Part shown: positions 44,981 through 54,517 of the stretch, piece by piece
Layout: every line of letters starts with the position of its first letter
Numbering within the stretch: the stretch's first letter is position 1
Assembly: GCA_900545315.1 (NCBI GenBank)
Contig: UQYM01000008.1
Coordinates: forward strand, 1-64,000
Length of the DNA stretch: 64,000 nucleotides
Reading direction: 5' to 3'
Source of the DNA: an uncultured Alistipes sp.
GTDB taxonomy: Bacteria > Bacteroidota > Bacteroidia > Bacteroidales > Rikenellaceae
Translations under genes and position numbers: made by a program
The notes under the pieces: model-generated
What the model saw: only the letters and a program-made list of their open reading frames with translations
Told to the model about the DNA's origin: nothing
Database searches by the model: none

Positions 44981-47900
44981 TTCGACAACATTTTAGCGTG
45001 ATGTTTGTGTGCATATCTCCGTTCGACGGCGTAATAGAGTGCAGGCAGCATGTAGAGAATCAGGATGGTCCCAAAAAGCAGACCATAGACAATCACCGTT
45101 GCCAAAGGACGCTGCACATCGGACCCGATTCCGGTCGAAAGCGATGCCGGCAGCAGTCCCAGCACAGCCACCGTAGCGGTCATCAGCACCGGACGCAGAC
45201 GGTGTGAAGAGCCTTCGATCACAGCCTCTTTGAGGTCGGTACGCCGACGGCGCAGGTTATTGATATGCGAGACCATGATCACTCCATTTTGAATAAAGAC
45301 GCCGAACAGCGCAATAAATCCGACCGCCGATGAGACATTAAAGCTCATGCCCCGAACCACCAACGCCAACATACCGCCAAAGACGGCCAACGGCAACATT
45401 CCAATCAGCAGGCCTGCCTGTCGGAATTTGCCAAAAGCAAAAAAGAGCAACAGGAACATTACGGCCAACGTAATGGGAACGATCAGCGCCAAACGCCCGA
45501 AGGCCCGGTTCTGGTTTTCGAGTTGACCGGCCCAATTCAGGTGAAACTTATCGTGGTCATACGGCACCTGCTGTTCGATTTTTTGGCGCGCTTCGTTGAC
45601 AAAGGAGGAGAGATCCCGTCCACGCAGATTCATCCGCACGGTGGTAAAGCGTTGATTCATCTCCCGGGAGATCATGCTCGGTCCGGTCGTAGTTTTGACC
45701 TCGGCCACCGCCGACAGCGGAATCATGGCCCCGGACGCGGAGGTCAGCATCAGTGCACCGATCTTTTCAGGGGTGTCCCGTGACTGTTCGTTGTACCGAC
45801 ATATTACATCATACACCTTGCTTCCAATAAAGACTTGCGAAATTGCCTTGCCACCGATTGCCACCTCGATCAATTCCACAACGTCCGAGACATTCAACCC
45901 ATATTGCGCAATCTTGTCTCGATCGGCCACAATCTGCAACTGCGGCAGAAAGGGCTCCTCCATGATCCCGACATCGGCCACACCATCCACCTTAGCCACC
46001 ACTCGTTGAATATCTTCAGCTATGCGACGGCTCTCGGCAAGATCCTCGCCATACACTTTGATAGCCAAATCGCTGTGGGCTCCAGCAATCTGATCCATCA
46101 CCATATCGATAATCGGTTGCGAAAACCCGACACTGTATCCGGGCATCGTATCGACCACAGCCGCCATATCGGCAATCAAGTCTGCCTTTTTGCGTCCGTT
46201 TTTCCAGGTATCGTAGGGTTTGAGACCGATCATCACCTCGATATGCGAAAAGGAGAATGGACACACTCCTTCGTCGTCTCGTCCGGTTTGGGTCATCACG
46301 TAGGTCACCTCATCAAACTTTTTGAGCTCATTGCGGAGCGTGGTGGCCATTTCGGAGGACTTTTCGAGCGACATACCGGGAGGCAACTGCACCTGCAACC
46401 AGATACTACCCTCATCGAGTTCGGGCAAGAAGTCTTTTCCGACATGAATCGAAAGGCCGATCACCGCCAGCAACACCGCCACAATCGGCAGAATCAACCG
46501 TTTCGGAGCTTCGATCAATTTGGCCGTCTGTCGTTTGTACCCTTCCGTAAGCCGTTCCAGCCACCGGTTTCGATGCATCTTCTGCGGTTTGTGATAGACC
46601 GAGAAGGCCAGACCGGGAATCAGAATCAGCGCCGATGCCAGAGCCCCGACCAGCGCAAAACAGAGCGTAAAGGCCATTGGGGTAAAGAGCTTCTGTTCGA
46701 CGCGATCAAAGGCAAAAAGCGGCATGTAGGCCACCATGATAATCAACGTGGCAAACAGAATCGGTTTGGCCACCTCGGCAGCCCGTTTGGCAATGCTCGA
46801 CTCTTCAAGAGGTGCTCCCGGATTATCCTCCCGTTTTTTAAGGATAGTCTCCATCATGACGATCGTTCCATCGACAATAATACCGAAATCGATCGCTCCA
46901 AGTGAGAGCAGATTGGCAGGGATGTCGGTCAGCCACATCAGGATAAAGGCCGTTAACAACGAAATGGGGATGGTAATGGTGGCCAACAAAGCCCCGCGCG
47001 GACTACCCAGGAAGATGATCAACACCCCGATGACCAGCAGAATGCCGAACGACAACGTATGCGATATGGTATGCAGTGTGGCATCGACCAATTCGGTACG
47101 ATCATAAAAGGTGTGAATCTTAACCCCCTCGGGCAAGCCATTTTCATTGAGATCCTCAACCGCTTTTTCAATCTTTTTGAGTACCTGCGAAGGATTCTGG
47201 TAGCGCAGCAGTTGGACCATTCCCTGAACCCCATCCTCACAATCGAGCTGGTTATCCAGATAGCCCATAATTCCTTTGCGTTCGAGATTCCCGTACTTCA
47301 GCTCACCGAGATCTTTGATATAAATCGGCGCCCCATTGACCGTCTTCACCACAATGTTGCCCATATCCTGCAGATCCCGGACCAGCCCCACACCACGGAC
47401 AACATAGCTCAGATCACCCCGGATCAACGTACTGCCCCCCGCATTGGAGTTGTTCTGTTCGATCGATTGGGTCACATCCTGCAGCGACAGGGAGTATTTG
47501 GTCAATTTGTTCGGATCAATTTCGATCTGAAACTGTGTAGTGATTCCGCCAAAATTCGACACGTCGGCAATCCCATCGATCTGCCGCAAGCGGGGAATAA
47601 TGGTCCAGCGGTTGATTTCGGTCAACTCGCGCAGACTGCGGTTACCGGTTACCACGTAACGGTAAATTTCTCCGGTCGGTGAGGTGAGCGGGTCGAGCCC
47701 CGGCTTTGCACCGAACGGCAACTCAACCTCATTGATCCGCTCCAACACCCGTTGACGAGCCCAATAGTCATCGACGCCATCCTCGAAGACCAACGTGATT
47801 TTCGAAATCCCGAAGAAATTTTTGCTGCGCATCACCTTCAAACCGGGAATACCGTTCAGTTCCCGCTCCAACGGGATGGTGATTTGCTGTTCAACCTCCG

Positions 47901-48072
47901 TTACGGCCAGACCCGGCACTTGGGTAGCCACCCCGACCGATACGTCGGCAATATCGGGATAGGCATCGATGGCCAATTGTCGCCAGGCATAAATACCCAA
48001 TCCGGAGAGCAGCACAAAGATCGTCAGCATCAACCAGCGACGATGGATCAAATAGTGCATCATCTTTTCCAT
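44977..48072 (-). CDS. czcA: Heavy-metal efflux RND pump, CusA/CzcA family
   Basis: 1031-aa inner-membrane proton-driven transporter exporting divalent or monovalent metals (Zn, Co, Cd, Ni or Cu/Ag). Twelve helices with two large periplasmic loops. N-terminal YPDIADVSVGVATQVPGLAVTEVEQQITIPLERELNGIPG is the HME-RND hallmark. The proton-relay region LGAIDFGIIVDGTIVMMETIL is near residue 390, with the DFG-x-x-x-DG motif. MPLFAFDRVEQKLFTPMAFTL near 450 and FQNGVIMVSHINNLRRRR near 935 are also normal. Metal specificity cannot be read by eye. Between czcB (3 bp apart) and czcC (overlap), in the usual order BAC. Confidence 0.95.
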   Translation of the reverse strand: MEKMMHYLIHRRWLMLTIFVLLSGLGIYAWRQLAIDAYPDIADVSVGVATQVPGLAVTEVEQQITIPLERELNGIPGLKVMRSKNFFGISKITLVFEDGVDDYWARQRVLERINEVELPFGAKPGLDPLTSPTGEIYRYVVTGNRSLRELTEINRWTIIPRLRQIDGIADVSNFGGITTQFQIEIDPNKLTKYSLSLQDVTQSIEQNNSNAGGSTLIRGDLSYVVRGVGLVRDLQDMGNIVVKTVNGAPIYIKDLGELKYGNLERKGIMGYLDNQLDCEDGVQGMVQLLRYQNPSQVLKKIEKAVEDLNENGLPEGVKIHTFYDRTELVDATLHTISHTLSFGILLVIGVLIIFLGSPRGALLATITIPISLLTAFILMWLTDIPANLLSLGAIDFGIIVDGTIVMMETILKKREDNPGAPLEESSIAKRAAEVAKPILFATLIIMVAYMPLFAFDRVEQKLFTPMAFTLCFALVGALASALILIPGLAFSVYHKPQKMHRNRWLERLTEGYKRQTAKLIEAPKRLILPIVAVLLAVIGLSIHVGKDFLPELDEGSIWLQVQLPPGMSLEKSSEMATTLRNELKKFDEVTYVMTQTGRDDEGVCPFSFSHIEVMIGLKPYDTWKNGRKKADLIADMAAVVDTMPGYSVGFSQPIIDMVMDQIAGAHSDLAIKVYGEDLAESRRIAEDIQRVVAKVDGVADVGIMEEPFLPQLQIVADRDKIAQYGLNVSDVVELIEVAIGGKAISQVFIGSKVYDVICRYNEQSRDTPEKIGALMLTSASGAMIPLSAVAEVKTTTGPSMISREMNQRFTTVRMNLRGRDLSSFVNEARQKIEQQVPYDHDKFHLNWAGQLENQNRAFGRLALIVPITLAVMFLLLFFAFGKFRQAGLLIGMLPLAVFGGMLALVVRGMSFNVSSAVGFIALFGVFIQNGVIMVSHINNLRRRRTDLKEAVIEGSSHRLRPVLMTATVAVLGLLPASLSTGIGSDVQRPLATVIVYGLLFGTILILYMLPALYYAVERRYAHKHHAKMLSK

Positions 48073-48075
48073 CGC

Positions 48076-49176
48076 CTACTCGTCTATAAAGATTCCACCT
48101 TCGGTTACGATTCGCTCACCGGCATCGATCCCCTCCAGAATCCGGACCCGTTTATCATCGACCGTTTCGGTACGAACCGCACGGCGCAGGTAATGTCCCG
48201 GTTCAAGCTCGACAAACACATAGTCGTGTGCCTCCTGCTGCATAATGGCCGTTGACGGCAGAATCAAGGACTCGACGGGCGCACTTTGAAAATGGACCGC
48301 ACAGAACATGCCCAACTTCAGAGCCCGGGCTGCATTATCACACGCCACAATCACCTCCAACGAGCGGGTCTCTTCATCAAGCAGCTCTCCGATATAATAG
48401 AGTGTTCCCCAGATAGCCTGATCGGGATCTGCATCGGTGAATACCTCCACCTTATCACCGGGATGAATGGCACCGAAATACTTCTCTTTGACCAATGCAG
48501 CCACCCAAACCTGAGAGAGATCGGCCACAGCAACCATCGGTTCAGCATCCTCCTTGACATAGCTTCCTATGGTCAGGTCACATTTAACCACCTCACCGGA
48601 AATCGGAGAGGTCACTTTGAGTCCCTGCCCCGTACTCAACGCAGATTCATCAATATTGAACACCTTCAGGGTCGCTTTGGCCTGATCGAGCTCCTGAGCC
48701 GCTACGACCGACTCATTTCGGGCAGCCTCAAGCTCTTTTTGCGAGGCGACGCCATGCTCGGCCAGCTCCTGATGGCGGCGATAATTCTTCTGGGCCAACT
48801 CATTGGTAGACCGAGCGGCAAAATAGCCCTTGGCCGCCTCATAAAACTCCGACGACCCCAATTCAAAAATTGGTGTTCCAGCTTGCACACGTTGTCCGAG
48901 ATGTACAAAAGAGTGCATCACCCGACCGGCAAACGGTGCAGCTATCTCAGCATATTTGCCCGCCACGGGACGTACCGTGCCCACCGTTTTGAATTCGCTG
49001 GCAAATGGTTCGAGATGAGCTGTCTGCACCTCGATTTTTTTTCTAACAGGTGAATTCTCCGCCACAATCACCGTATCGCCCCGATACGACAATTCCGTTG
49101 AGGTTGCAGCGGTTTGGGTACGATCACACGCCACACTTCCGGCACAAAGGCCTATTAAAATAAAAATATGTCTCAT
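48076..49176 (-). CDS. czcB: RND efflux periplasmic adaptor, lipoprotein
   Basis: 366 aa, membrane fusion protein joining the pump and the outer membrane duct. Signal MRHIFILIGLCAGSVAC with lipobox GSVAC at residues 13-17. Barrel-sandwich start FKTVGTVRPVAGKYAEIAAPFAGRVMHSFVHLGQRVQAGTPIFEL (62-106), alpha-helical hairpin with EHGVASQKELEAARNESVVAAQELDQAKATL, then VTSPISGEVVKCDLTIGSYVKEDAEP and a C-terminal MP domain ending VDDKRVRILEGIDAGERIVTEGGIF. First of the three core pump genes. A small hairpin (49211-49244) lies just upstream. Confidence 0.92.
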   Translation of the reverse strand: MRHIFILIGLCAGSVACDRTQTAATSTELSYRGDTVIVAENSPVRKKIEVQTAHLEPFASEFKTVGTVRPVAGKYAEIAAPFAGRVMHSFVHLGQRVQAGTPIFELGSSEFYEAAKGYFAARSTNELAQKNYRRHQELAEHGVASQKELEAARNESVVAAQELDQAKATLKVFNIDESALSTGQGLKVTSPISGEVVKCDLTIGSYVKEDAEPMVAVADLSQVWVAALVKEKYFGAIHPGDKVEVFTDADPDQAIWGTLYYIGELLDEETRSLEVIVACDNAARALKLGMFCAVHFQSAPVESLILPSTAIMQQEAHDYVFVELEPGHYLRRAVRTETVDDKRVRILEGIDAGERIVTEGGIFIDE

Positions 49177-49353
49177 TGATTTTACGCTTTACGTTATTGA
49201 ACTGCAGGGAAGCCGACCACACCCAGAGACGGTGGTCAGCCGATACAAATAGACAGGAGGTCAGACTGTTGCAGCATCACACAGGAGCTGCCACACTCTT
49301 CCCCAACAGATAGCCCCAATAGATTAGGGGTTCAGGTCTGCCCTGAAAAAAGA

Positions 49354-49704
49354 TTACGCCAGAACAGGCGGGGCGCGTAAAGATCGATGAAGCGTGACTG
49401 GAGCGGCCACGGCCCGGATTTCGGGCACCAGCAGGATGGCCGTCAGCGCCAAGAATAGCGTCAACGCTGCAAAAAAGAGTGCCGGAGCACAACTTTGGAA
49501 CAGGGAGAGAGCCGAGATCAGCGTTAATTGGCTCTCAGAGTGAGCAGCGTTATTGAGCGGATGTGCCTTGTCGTGAAAGTGCGAGTGCACAATCGTCACG
49601 CCATTAACGATATGGCCATGATAGAAGAAGCAGATATTCGCATAATAGAGTGCGAATATGGCTACGGTAACAATACCTATGATTCTTCTAACTCGCTGAG
49701 ACAT
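49354..49704 (-). CDS. Small His-rich membrane protein at the head of the metal efflux operon
   Basis: 116 aa. First helix near residues 8-26 (IIGIVTVAIFALYYANICFF), then a short His-rich segment with YHGHIVNGVTIVHSHFHDKAHPLNNAAHSE (residues 28-57), which contains seven His and could bind metal. A second hydrophobic region at 63-93 follows. The tail is short and basic (LHRSLRAPPVLA). No family recognised; similar short proteins with GHIVNGVTIVHSH-type segments stand beside CusA/CzcA operons in other Bacteroidales as far as I recall. It probably acts as a metal-sensing or metal-carrying accessory. A -7 box lies directly upstream; czcB follows after 177 bp. Confidence 0.7.
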   Translation of the reverse strand: MSQRVRRIIGIVTVAIFALYYANICFFYHGHIVNGVTIVHSHFHDKAHPLNNAAHSESQLTLISALSLFQSCAPALFFAALTLFLALTAILLVPEIRAVAAPVTLHRSLRAPPVLA

Positions 49705-49725
49705 GCTATTTGGCCATCAATGTCA

Positions 49726-49733
49726 CAAAAATA
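49726..49733 (-). promoter_or_regulatory. -7 box of the metal efflux operon
   Basis: Minus-strand TATTTTTG, 21 bp before the start of the small His-rich protein. No -33 TTTG at the right distance, which would fit a promoter needing an activator, but that is a guess. Confidence 0.5.
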
Positions 49734-50484
49734 ACTATTTTTTTTAATTTCAGTGTTGACCCCATCCATTCGCCCAATTCTCAACAGCAGACCATGGAGC
49801 TTGTGACCTCTTCTCCTTACGCATACAAAGAGAAGAAAAAAAGAAGAGCAGAGAAGAATTTACCTTTAATGTTACCATCCTTACAATGGTCCATCAAACA
49901 TTTCACGGTGATCAGTCTTTTCACAATACCTCTTGTTTGACTGTTTTCTCTGGCCATATCCGACACAATGTTTCAGTATCACCACACAATCGACCGGCTT
50001 GACCGCTGAATCGACATGGACTTAAGCCGACCTGCATTCCTATCAGTATTTGCACAACTTTACTCGACGCAATCCTTTTCTTCACCGTAACTCAACTTTT
50101 CCCCAACCCACAAAAAAAGGAGAAAACCGCTTCGTTTTCTCCTTGCATATTTTTCATGGTAATTACACAGCCAACCAACAACACAATGCTCAACAAAATG
50201 ATCAGTAGCTTCTGTCGTTACACTCCACTACCGTATTCAGCACACAGAAACAGACACATAACACACCTTTATAGATCCCCGTGGAACACAATCTTAATGA
50301 TGGACTCATGTAATCTGGACCAATCCCGTATGGTCTCAGAACATCCGCGACACGATCTCGAGCCGGCACTAATACTTCCCCACTGAATCGTGCGTTGCTG
50401 CACAATCTTTCTCCGCAAAACAATCTGATCACTTCTCAGAGCGCTTTGCCTTCTTGCCTCTATTTGCTTTGAGTCAGCAGCTGT
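49734..50484. other. Gap between the efflux operon and the kinase-fusion gene
   Basis: About 750 bp. It holds a minus-strand terminator (50112-50144). Between the kinase-fusion stop (50485) and that terminator lie 340 bp in which I find no gene; a long 3' untranslated region or a small RNA are both possible. Confidence 0.45.
50112..50144 (-). terminator. Intrinsic terminator
   Basis: Minus-strand stem AAGGAGAAAAC / GTTTTCTCCTT (11 bp) followed by TTTTTTTG. It lies 340 bp downstream of the nearest same-strand gene. Confidence 0.85.
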
Positions 50485-51909
50485 TCAGGCTTGAGTGTCG
50501 TGTGGCATTGATTTTTCCAGTTTGGTTGATTCCCCTGGTTCAGCCTGTTTCCCCTGTTTTTCAGGTCTGTTATGATGTTTTTGTTCGCTCAGTTGCACCC
50601 GTTCACGATACAAGCGGGCAATCAACGAACATGCATCCTCCAAGCTAATACTTCCGGTATCGATCACCAGGTCGTAATTGTGCGGATCATCCCATTTGCG
50701 ACCCGTGTAGTGTTGATAGTGGTCGCCTCTACCCCGGTTAATACGGGCAATTTCCGAACGAGCCTGAACCGGATCAACATGATACTCCTCCACACAACGA
50801 CGATAAGCACTCTCCGGATCCGAATAGCAAAAGACCCGAATCACCGACTCCTCAGGACGATCCTTGAGGATGTAGTCTGCACACCGACCGATAATGACAC
50901 AAGGGCCTTCGCTGGCCAATCTGCGAATTACACGGCTCTGGGCCACAAACAGTTTATCGGCAGATGAAAGACTCTTTTCGATCGGGGCCTCATAATCCTG
51001 CAGAATAATTTTGAGCAGGTAGTTGGAAGAGACCGACTGTTCGTTTTCCGACACATATTTTTCGGGCAGCTTACTCTCTTTGGCGGCCAATGTAATCAAC
51101 TCTTTATCGTAAAATTTGAGGCCCAATTTGGAGGCAAGCATTTTGCCCAACAGACGGCCCCCACTTCCAAATTCTCGTGAGATGGTGACCACCACCGGAT
51201 AGTGTTTTGCAGCAGCCTCTTCTGCCTCCTTGCGTTTGGATTTGCCGGTCAGCCAGCGGTCAAAGATGCGACAATAGGGTACAATGAAATGGGTCACAGG
51301 TCCAACCAGCAGGGCTGCGATTACGGTACCTTCACGTACGCCTTCGACACGTCCCATATAGAAGAGGGAAATGGCGCAGGCGATCAATACCAACGACACA
51401 TCGAAGTAGACTTTGACAAAACCGAACTCGCGTTTCACGAATCGGGAGATGACCTGCACGAGGTACTCTCCGGTCACCATCGCTACATCGGCTTTCACCT
51501 CAAGGCTGATTCCCACACCAAGCAGCACGCTTCCCACCAGCAGTGTAATCATTTGGGTCAGGTAGTGTGTCGGCTCCAGCCACCACAGGATATGCATGGA
51601 GACATCGATAAAGGAACCGAAGCAGAGGGTAATAGGCACTTGCAACAGCAGTTCGTAACGTTTTTCACGAATTTCGTGCCGCTTCATCATGCACATTTCG
51701 AGCAGGATAAAGAGGAAATTCATGATAATGGTGTAACTGCCCAGTGTACCCCCGGACGGCACGCAGAGGCTTAACACATATGGGACGCTCGAAATGGGCG
51801 AAGTTCCCAACAAGGCGCGGGTAATAACCGCAATACTGAAACCATTAACAAAAACGGCGACCAGAAACAACAGATAGCGCCGCAACAACTCACTACGACT
51901 CATAAGCAC
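50485..51909 (-). CDS. YczE-like membrane protein fused to a cytidylate-kinase-like domain
   Basis: 474 aa. Residues 1-215 form a membrane domain of about six helices of the YczE/YitT type, with VNGFSIAVITRALLGTSPISSVPYVLS and GVGISLEVKADVAMVTGEYLVQVIS. Residues 235-440 are a Cytidylate_kin2-type P-loop domain: VVVTISREFGSGGRLLGKMLASKLGLKFYDKELI (238-271) carries the nucleotide loop, ASEGPCVIIGRCADYIL is near 335, and GDHYQHYTGRKWDDPHNYDLVIDTG near 408 is the kinase end. The tail is polar and Gln/Lys-rich. The domain is not the house-keeping Cmk. A transporter or sensor gated by nucleotide phosphorylation is possible but unproven. It is a single gene. Confidence 0.85.
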   Translation of the reverse strand: MLMSRSELLRRYLLFLVAVFVNGFSIAVITRALLGTSPISSVPYVLSLCVPSGGTLGSYTIIMNFLFILLEMCMMKRHEIREKRYELLLQVPITLCFGSFIDVSMHILWWLEPTHYLTQMITLLVGSVLLGVGISLEVKADVAMVTGEYLVQVISRFVKREFGFVKVYFDVSLVLIACAISLFYMGRVEGVREGTVIAALLVGPVTHFIVPYCRIFDRWLTGKSKRKEAEEAAAKHYPVVVTISREFGSGGRLLGKMLASKLGLKFYDKELITLAAKESKLPEKYVSENEQSVSSNYLLKIILQDYEAPIEKSLSSADKLFVAQSRVIRRLASEGPCVIIGRCADYILKDRPEESVIRVFCYSDPESAYRRCVEEYHVDPVQARSEIARINRGRGDHYQHYTGRKWDDPHNYDLVIDTGSISLEDACSLIARLYRERVQLSEQKHHNRPEKQGKQAEPGESTKLEKSMPHDTQA

Positions 51910-52282
51910 ATACGACCGAATCTATCGGTCATGCGAATTTCCCAAATTTTCTGCACAAAGTCAATTTTTTCAGCCATACAGCCCCGATTTTCTCCATTTT
52001 TCATGCACAATCCCCTTCTATTGTGAAAATGTCGGCCCAAAAAATCAAAATCTCGCCCGAAGCATGTTCTTGTGCAAAGAGTGGACAACAGCCAGACAAA
52101 CGCACACGCCACGCGCCCCAATCTTCTGATCTACTCATGTCATGTGCTTCCACTCGTTCTTTTCATAGTTTTCGCCCTCTTTCTTGCTATTCTTTCCTCG
52201 ATGCAGGTTATCACGGGGAAACTATAGGTCTTCAACGGAACATACCAGAAGGTCTCCTTCAAATACCTGAACAATCTACCCC
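51910..52282. other. Gap upstream of the kinase fusion
   Basis: About 370 bp, no supported gene, no full promoter seen. A/T-rich near 51930-52030. Confidence 0.4.
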
Positions 52283-52504
52283 TTAACTCCATGCAGCAGC
52301 AATGTTCGCGGCATCAACATTATCACGCAATTGCTGTCGGTGGTACAACACGCACAAGTCAAAAGAAGTCGCCCATACACCCTCCCACATCCAAGCATAT
52401 CGCGCCCCGAGACAGTCTTCCCGTGTAACATGCAGACTCTGTAGATTTTTTCTGTTTTGTCGCTTCTGCAGATAACTTTTGAAACCCAAAGTGAGCTTTT
52501 CCAT
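52283..52504 (-). CDS. Possible small protein divergent to the helicase gene
   Basis: 73 aa, not recognised. It begins MEKLTLGFKSYLQKRQNRKNLQSLHVTRED, a basic helix, with AGGA 7 nt before the ATG. The second half has Trp- and Cys-containing segments without known motif. No promoter box is clear on this strand. It could be a chance frame. Confidence 0.25.
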   Translation of the reverse strand: MEKLTLGFKSYLQKRQNRKNLQSLHVTREDCLGARYAWMWEGVWATSFDLCVLYHRQQLRDNVDAANIAAAWS

Positions 52505-52547
52505 AAAAAATCCTAATAAGTTAGGGTTATCTGTCTGCGACTTTGTC

Positions 52548-52555
52548 TATCTTTG
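52548..52555 (+). promoter_or_regulatory. -7 box of the helicase gene
   Basis: TATCTTTG, 32 bp before the ATG at 52588; no exact -33 TTTG. Confidence 0.6.
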
Positions 52556-52587
52556 TACGTATAGAAAAGTACCGATAACATACCATT

Positions 52588-54171
52588 ATGCGATTTGACG
52601 AACTCGGACTCGATCCTGACATTCTGCAGAGTCTCAAAGCGATGAATTTCCACGAGATGACACCCGTTCAGGAGGCCGCGATTCCCATTATACTTCAAAA
52701 TAACGACCTGATTGGCTGTGCCCAAACTGGCACCGGAAAGACAGCAGCCTATATTCTTCCCCTACTCGACAAATTGATCCGTGAACCCAATACAGACAAC
52801 GTGGTTCGGTCTCTGATCGTGGTTCCGACCCGCGAGTTGGCGATGCAGATCGATGTTCAGCTGCAAGGATTTTCCTATTTTTTACCGCTCTCGGCAACCG
52901 TTGTCTACGGCGGTGGCGACGGCATCGGCTGGGAGCAGCAAAAACAGGGTATGCTGCGTGGCTCGGACATTGTTGTAGCCACCCCCGGACGTCTGCTGGC
53001 CCACATGGCCAACAGCGGCATCGACCTTTCGCATGTGGAATATTTCGTGCTAGACGAGGCCGACCGCATGCTCGACATGGGATTCCACGATGACATCATG
53101 AAGATTATCGAGGCTCTGCCGAAACAGCGTCAAACGCTGCTGTTTTCAGCGACCCTTCCGCCAAAGATCCGCGAATTGGCCAAACAGATTCTGCACAACC
53201 CTTCAGAGGTCACGATTGCCGTTTCGAAACCCAACGAAGCGATCCAACAAGAGGCTTACATCTGCTACGAAGCACAGAAGCTCGACCTGATCCGTGCACT
53301 TTTTGACAAACCGCTTGATTCGAAGACGATCATCTTCGCCTCGTCCAAACAGAAGGTCAAGGAGTTGACCTATATGCTCAAACGCATGAAGCTCAATGCG
53401 GCAGCCATGCACTCCGATTTGGACCAGAACCAACGCGAAGAGGTGATGCTGGCTTTCAAAAACGGGAAGATCGATCTGCTGGTTGCAACGGATATTGTGG
53501 CCCGAGGTATTGACATCGAAGATATCGGGACCGTTGTCAACTATGACGTTCCATACGACCCGGAGGATTACATCCACCGCATCGGCCGTACGGCTCGGGC
53601 CAGTGCGACAGGTCGGGCGATCACCTTTGTCAACGAAAAGGAGCAGGGCAAATTTCACCGGATCGAGCTTTTCATGGAGCGCGAGGTGGAGAAGCTTCCC
53701 TTACCGGTACCGCTGGGTGAAGGACCTGCCTATCATCCCGATATGGACAAGCGTCGCAACAACCGCGAAGGGCGTGGAGGTAATCGACGTCGCAGTGGCC
53801 GCGGAGGTGGACGGAACGATCGGGGCAGCAAAGAGCGCCGCAACAATCGGCGCCCCAAGACTGATGCGACAGCTGAGCGTGTTGCAGGCTCCTCGGCAAC
53901 CGATCAATCCACCGGACAAAAAGATCGCCAGGACAGAGGGGGCGATACCACCTCATCAGCGCAGCCCGCAGGGGGCACACCAACCGAGAACGCCGAAGGC
54001 TGGAGCTCGAACCGTAACCGTAACCGGCACCGTCATCGCAGAGGTTATCCCCGTTCCAAACAGCAGACGCAGCAGCGATCACAGAGCGGAGCGGAAGCAG
54101 ATGGGTCAAGAACAGGCCATGCGTCTTCGTCGGGAACAACAGCGCAACAGGCTCCAGAATCCAACAACTAA
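52588..54171 (+). CDS. DEAD-box RNA helicase with disordered basic C-terminal tail
   Basis: 527 aa. All helicase motifs are present: Q motif MTPVQEAAIP, I AQTGTGKT (residue 45), Ia PTRELAMQ, Ib TPGR, II DEAD, III SAT, IV-V IVARGIDIED and VI HRIGRTARA (near 333). The core ends about residue 380. The remaining 145 residues are Arg/Gly/Asn- and Gln-rich (NNREGRGGNRRRSGRGGGRNDRGSKERR), a disordered RNA-binding tail as in RhlE/CsdA-type proteins. It would unwind RNA in ribosome assembly, mRNA decay or cold adaptation; RhlE-like is the most likely label. A -7 box stands upstream and an imperfect hairpin follows. Confidence 0.93.
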   Translation: MRFDELGLDPDILQSLKAMNFHEMTPVQEAAIPIILQNNDLIGCAQTGTGKTAAYILPLLDKLIREPNTDNVVRSLIVVPTRELAMQIDVQLQGFSYFLPLSATVVYGGGDGIGWEQQKQGMLRGSDIVVATPGRLLAHMANSGIDLSHVEYFVLDEADRMLDMGFHDDIMKIIEALPKQRQTLLFSATLPPKIRELAKQILHNPSEVTIAVSKPNEAIQQEAYICYEAQKLDLIRALFDKPLDSKTIIFASSKQKVKELTYMLKRMKLNAAAMHSDLDQNQREEVMLAFKNGKIDLLVATDIVARGIDIEDIGTVVNYDVPYDPEDYIHRIGRTARASATGRAITFVNEKEQGKFHRIELFMEREVEKLPLPVPLGEGPAYHPDMDKRRNNREGRGGNRRRSGRGGGRNDRGSKERRNNRRPKTDATAERVAGSSATDQSTGQKDRQDRGGDTTSSAQPAGGTPTENAEGWSSNRNRNRHRHRRGYPRSKQQTQQRSQSGAEADGSRTGHASSSGTTAQQAPESNN

Positions 54172-54190
54172 AGCAAGAGGATCGAGATTC

Positions 54191-54229
54191 GGCGAGGCGT
54201 TTGGCCACACTTTGCCAACACACCTCGCC
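54191..54229 (+). terminator. Imperfect hairpin after the helicase gene
   Basis: GGCGAGG / CCTCGCC with an inner TTGGC / GCCAA stem, 19 bp after the stop, no T tract. Probable transcript end. Confidence 0.4.
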
Positions 54230-54517
54230 AAACTGAGTAAAAGCTAAAGCCTATACTTCAACCTAATTTAGGATTCGAAAACGAGTTGGATTGCTCCGAA
54301 CCAGGAATGGCGGATGAGGATAACGCATAGAGATGGAAGATGGAGTCCCAAAGGCTGTCGCAACAGTTTTAATGACAGAGTGACACCAACTATCCCTCAG
54401 ATCACTAAGTTTGGGAGCAACAGGACTGACCACAAACAATAAATCATTGCAACCCGTTTTTTCTCAACAGATATTAGAACATCAAAATAGAACTTTAAAA
54501 CACAATATTCTAACCTT
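54230..54517. other. Gap upstream of the beta-glucosidase gene
   Basis: About 290 bp, purine-rich on the plus strand around 54290-54370. No promoter with both boxes and no gene seen. Confidence 0.4.
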
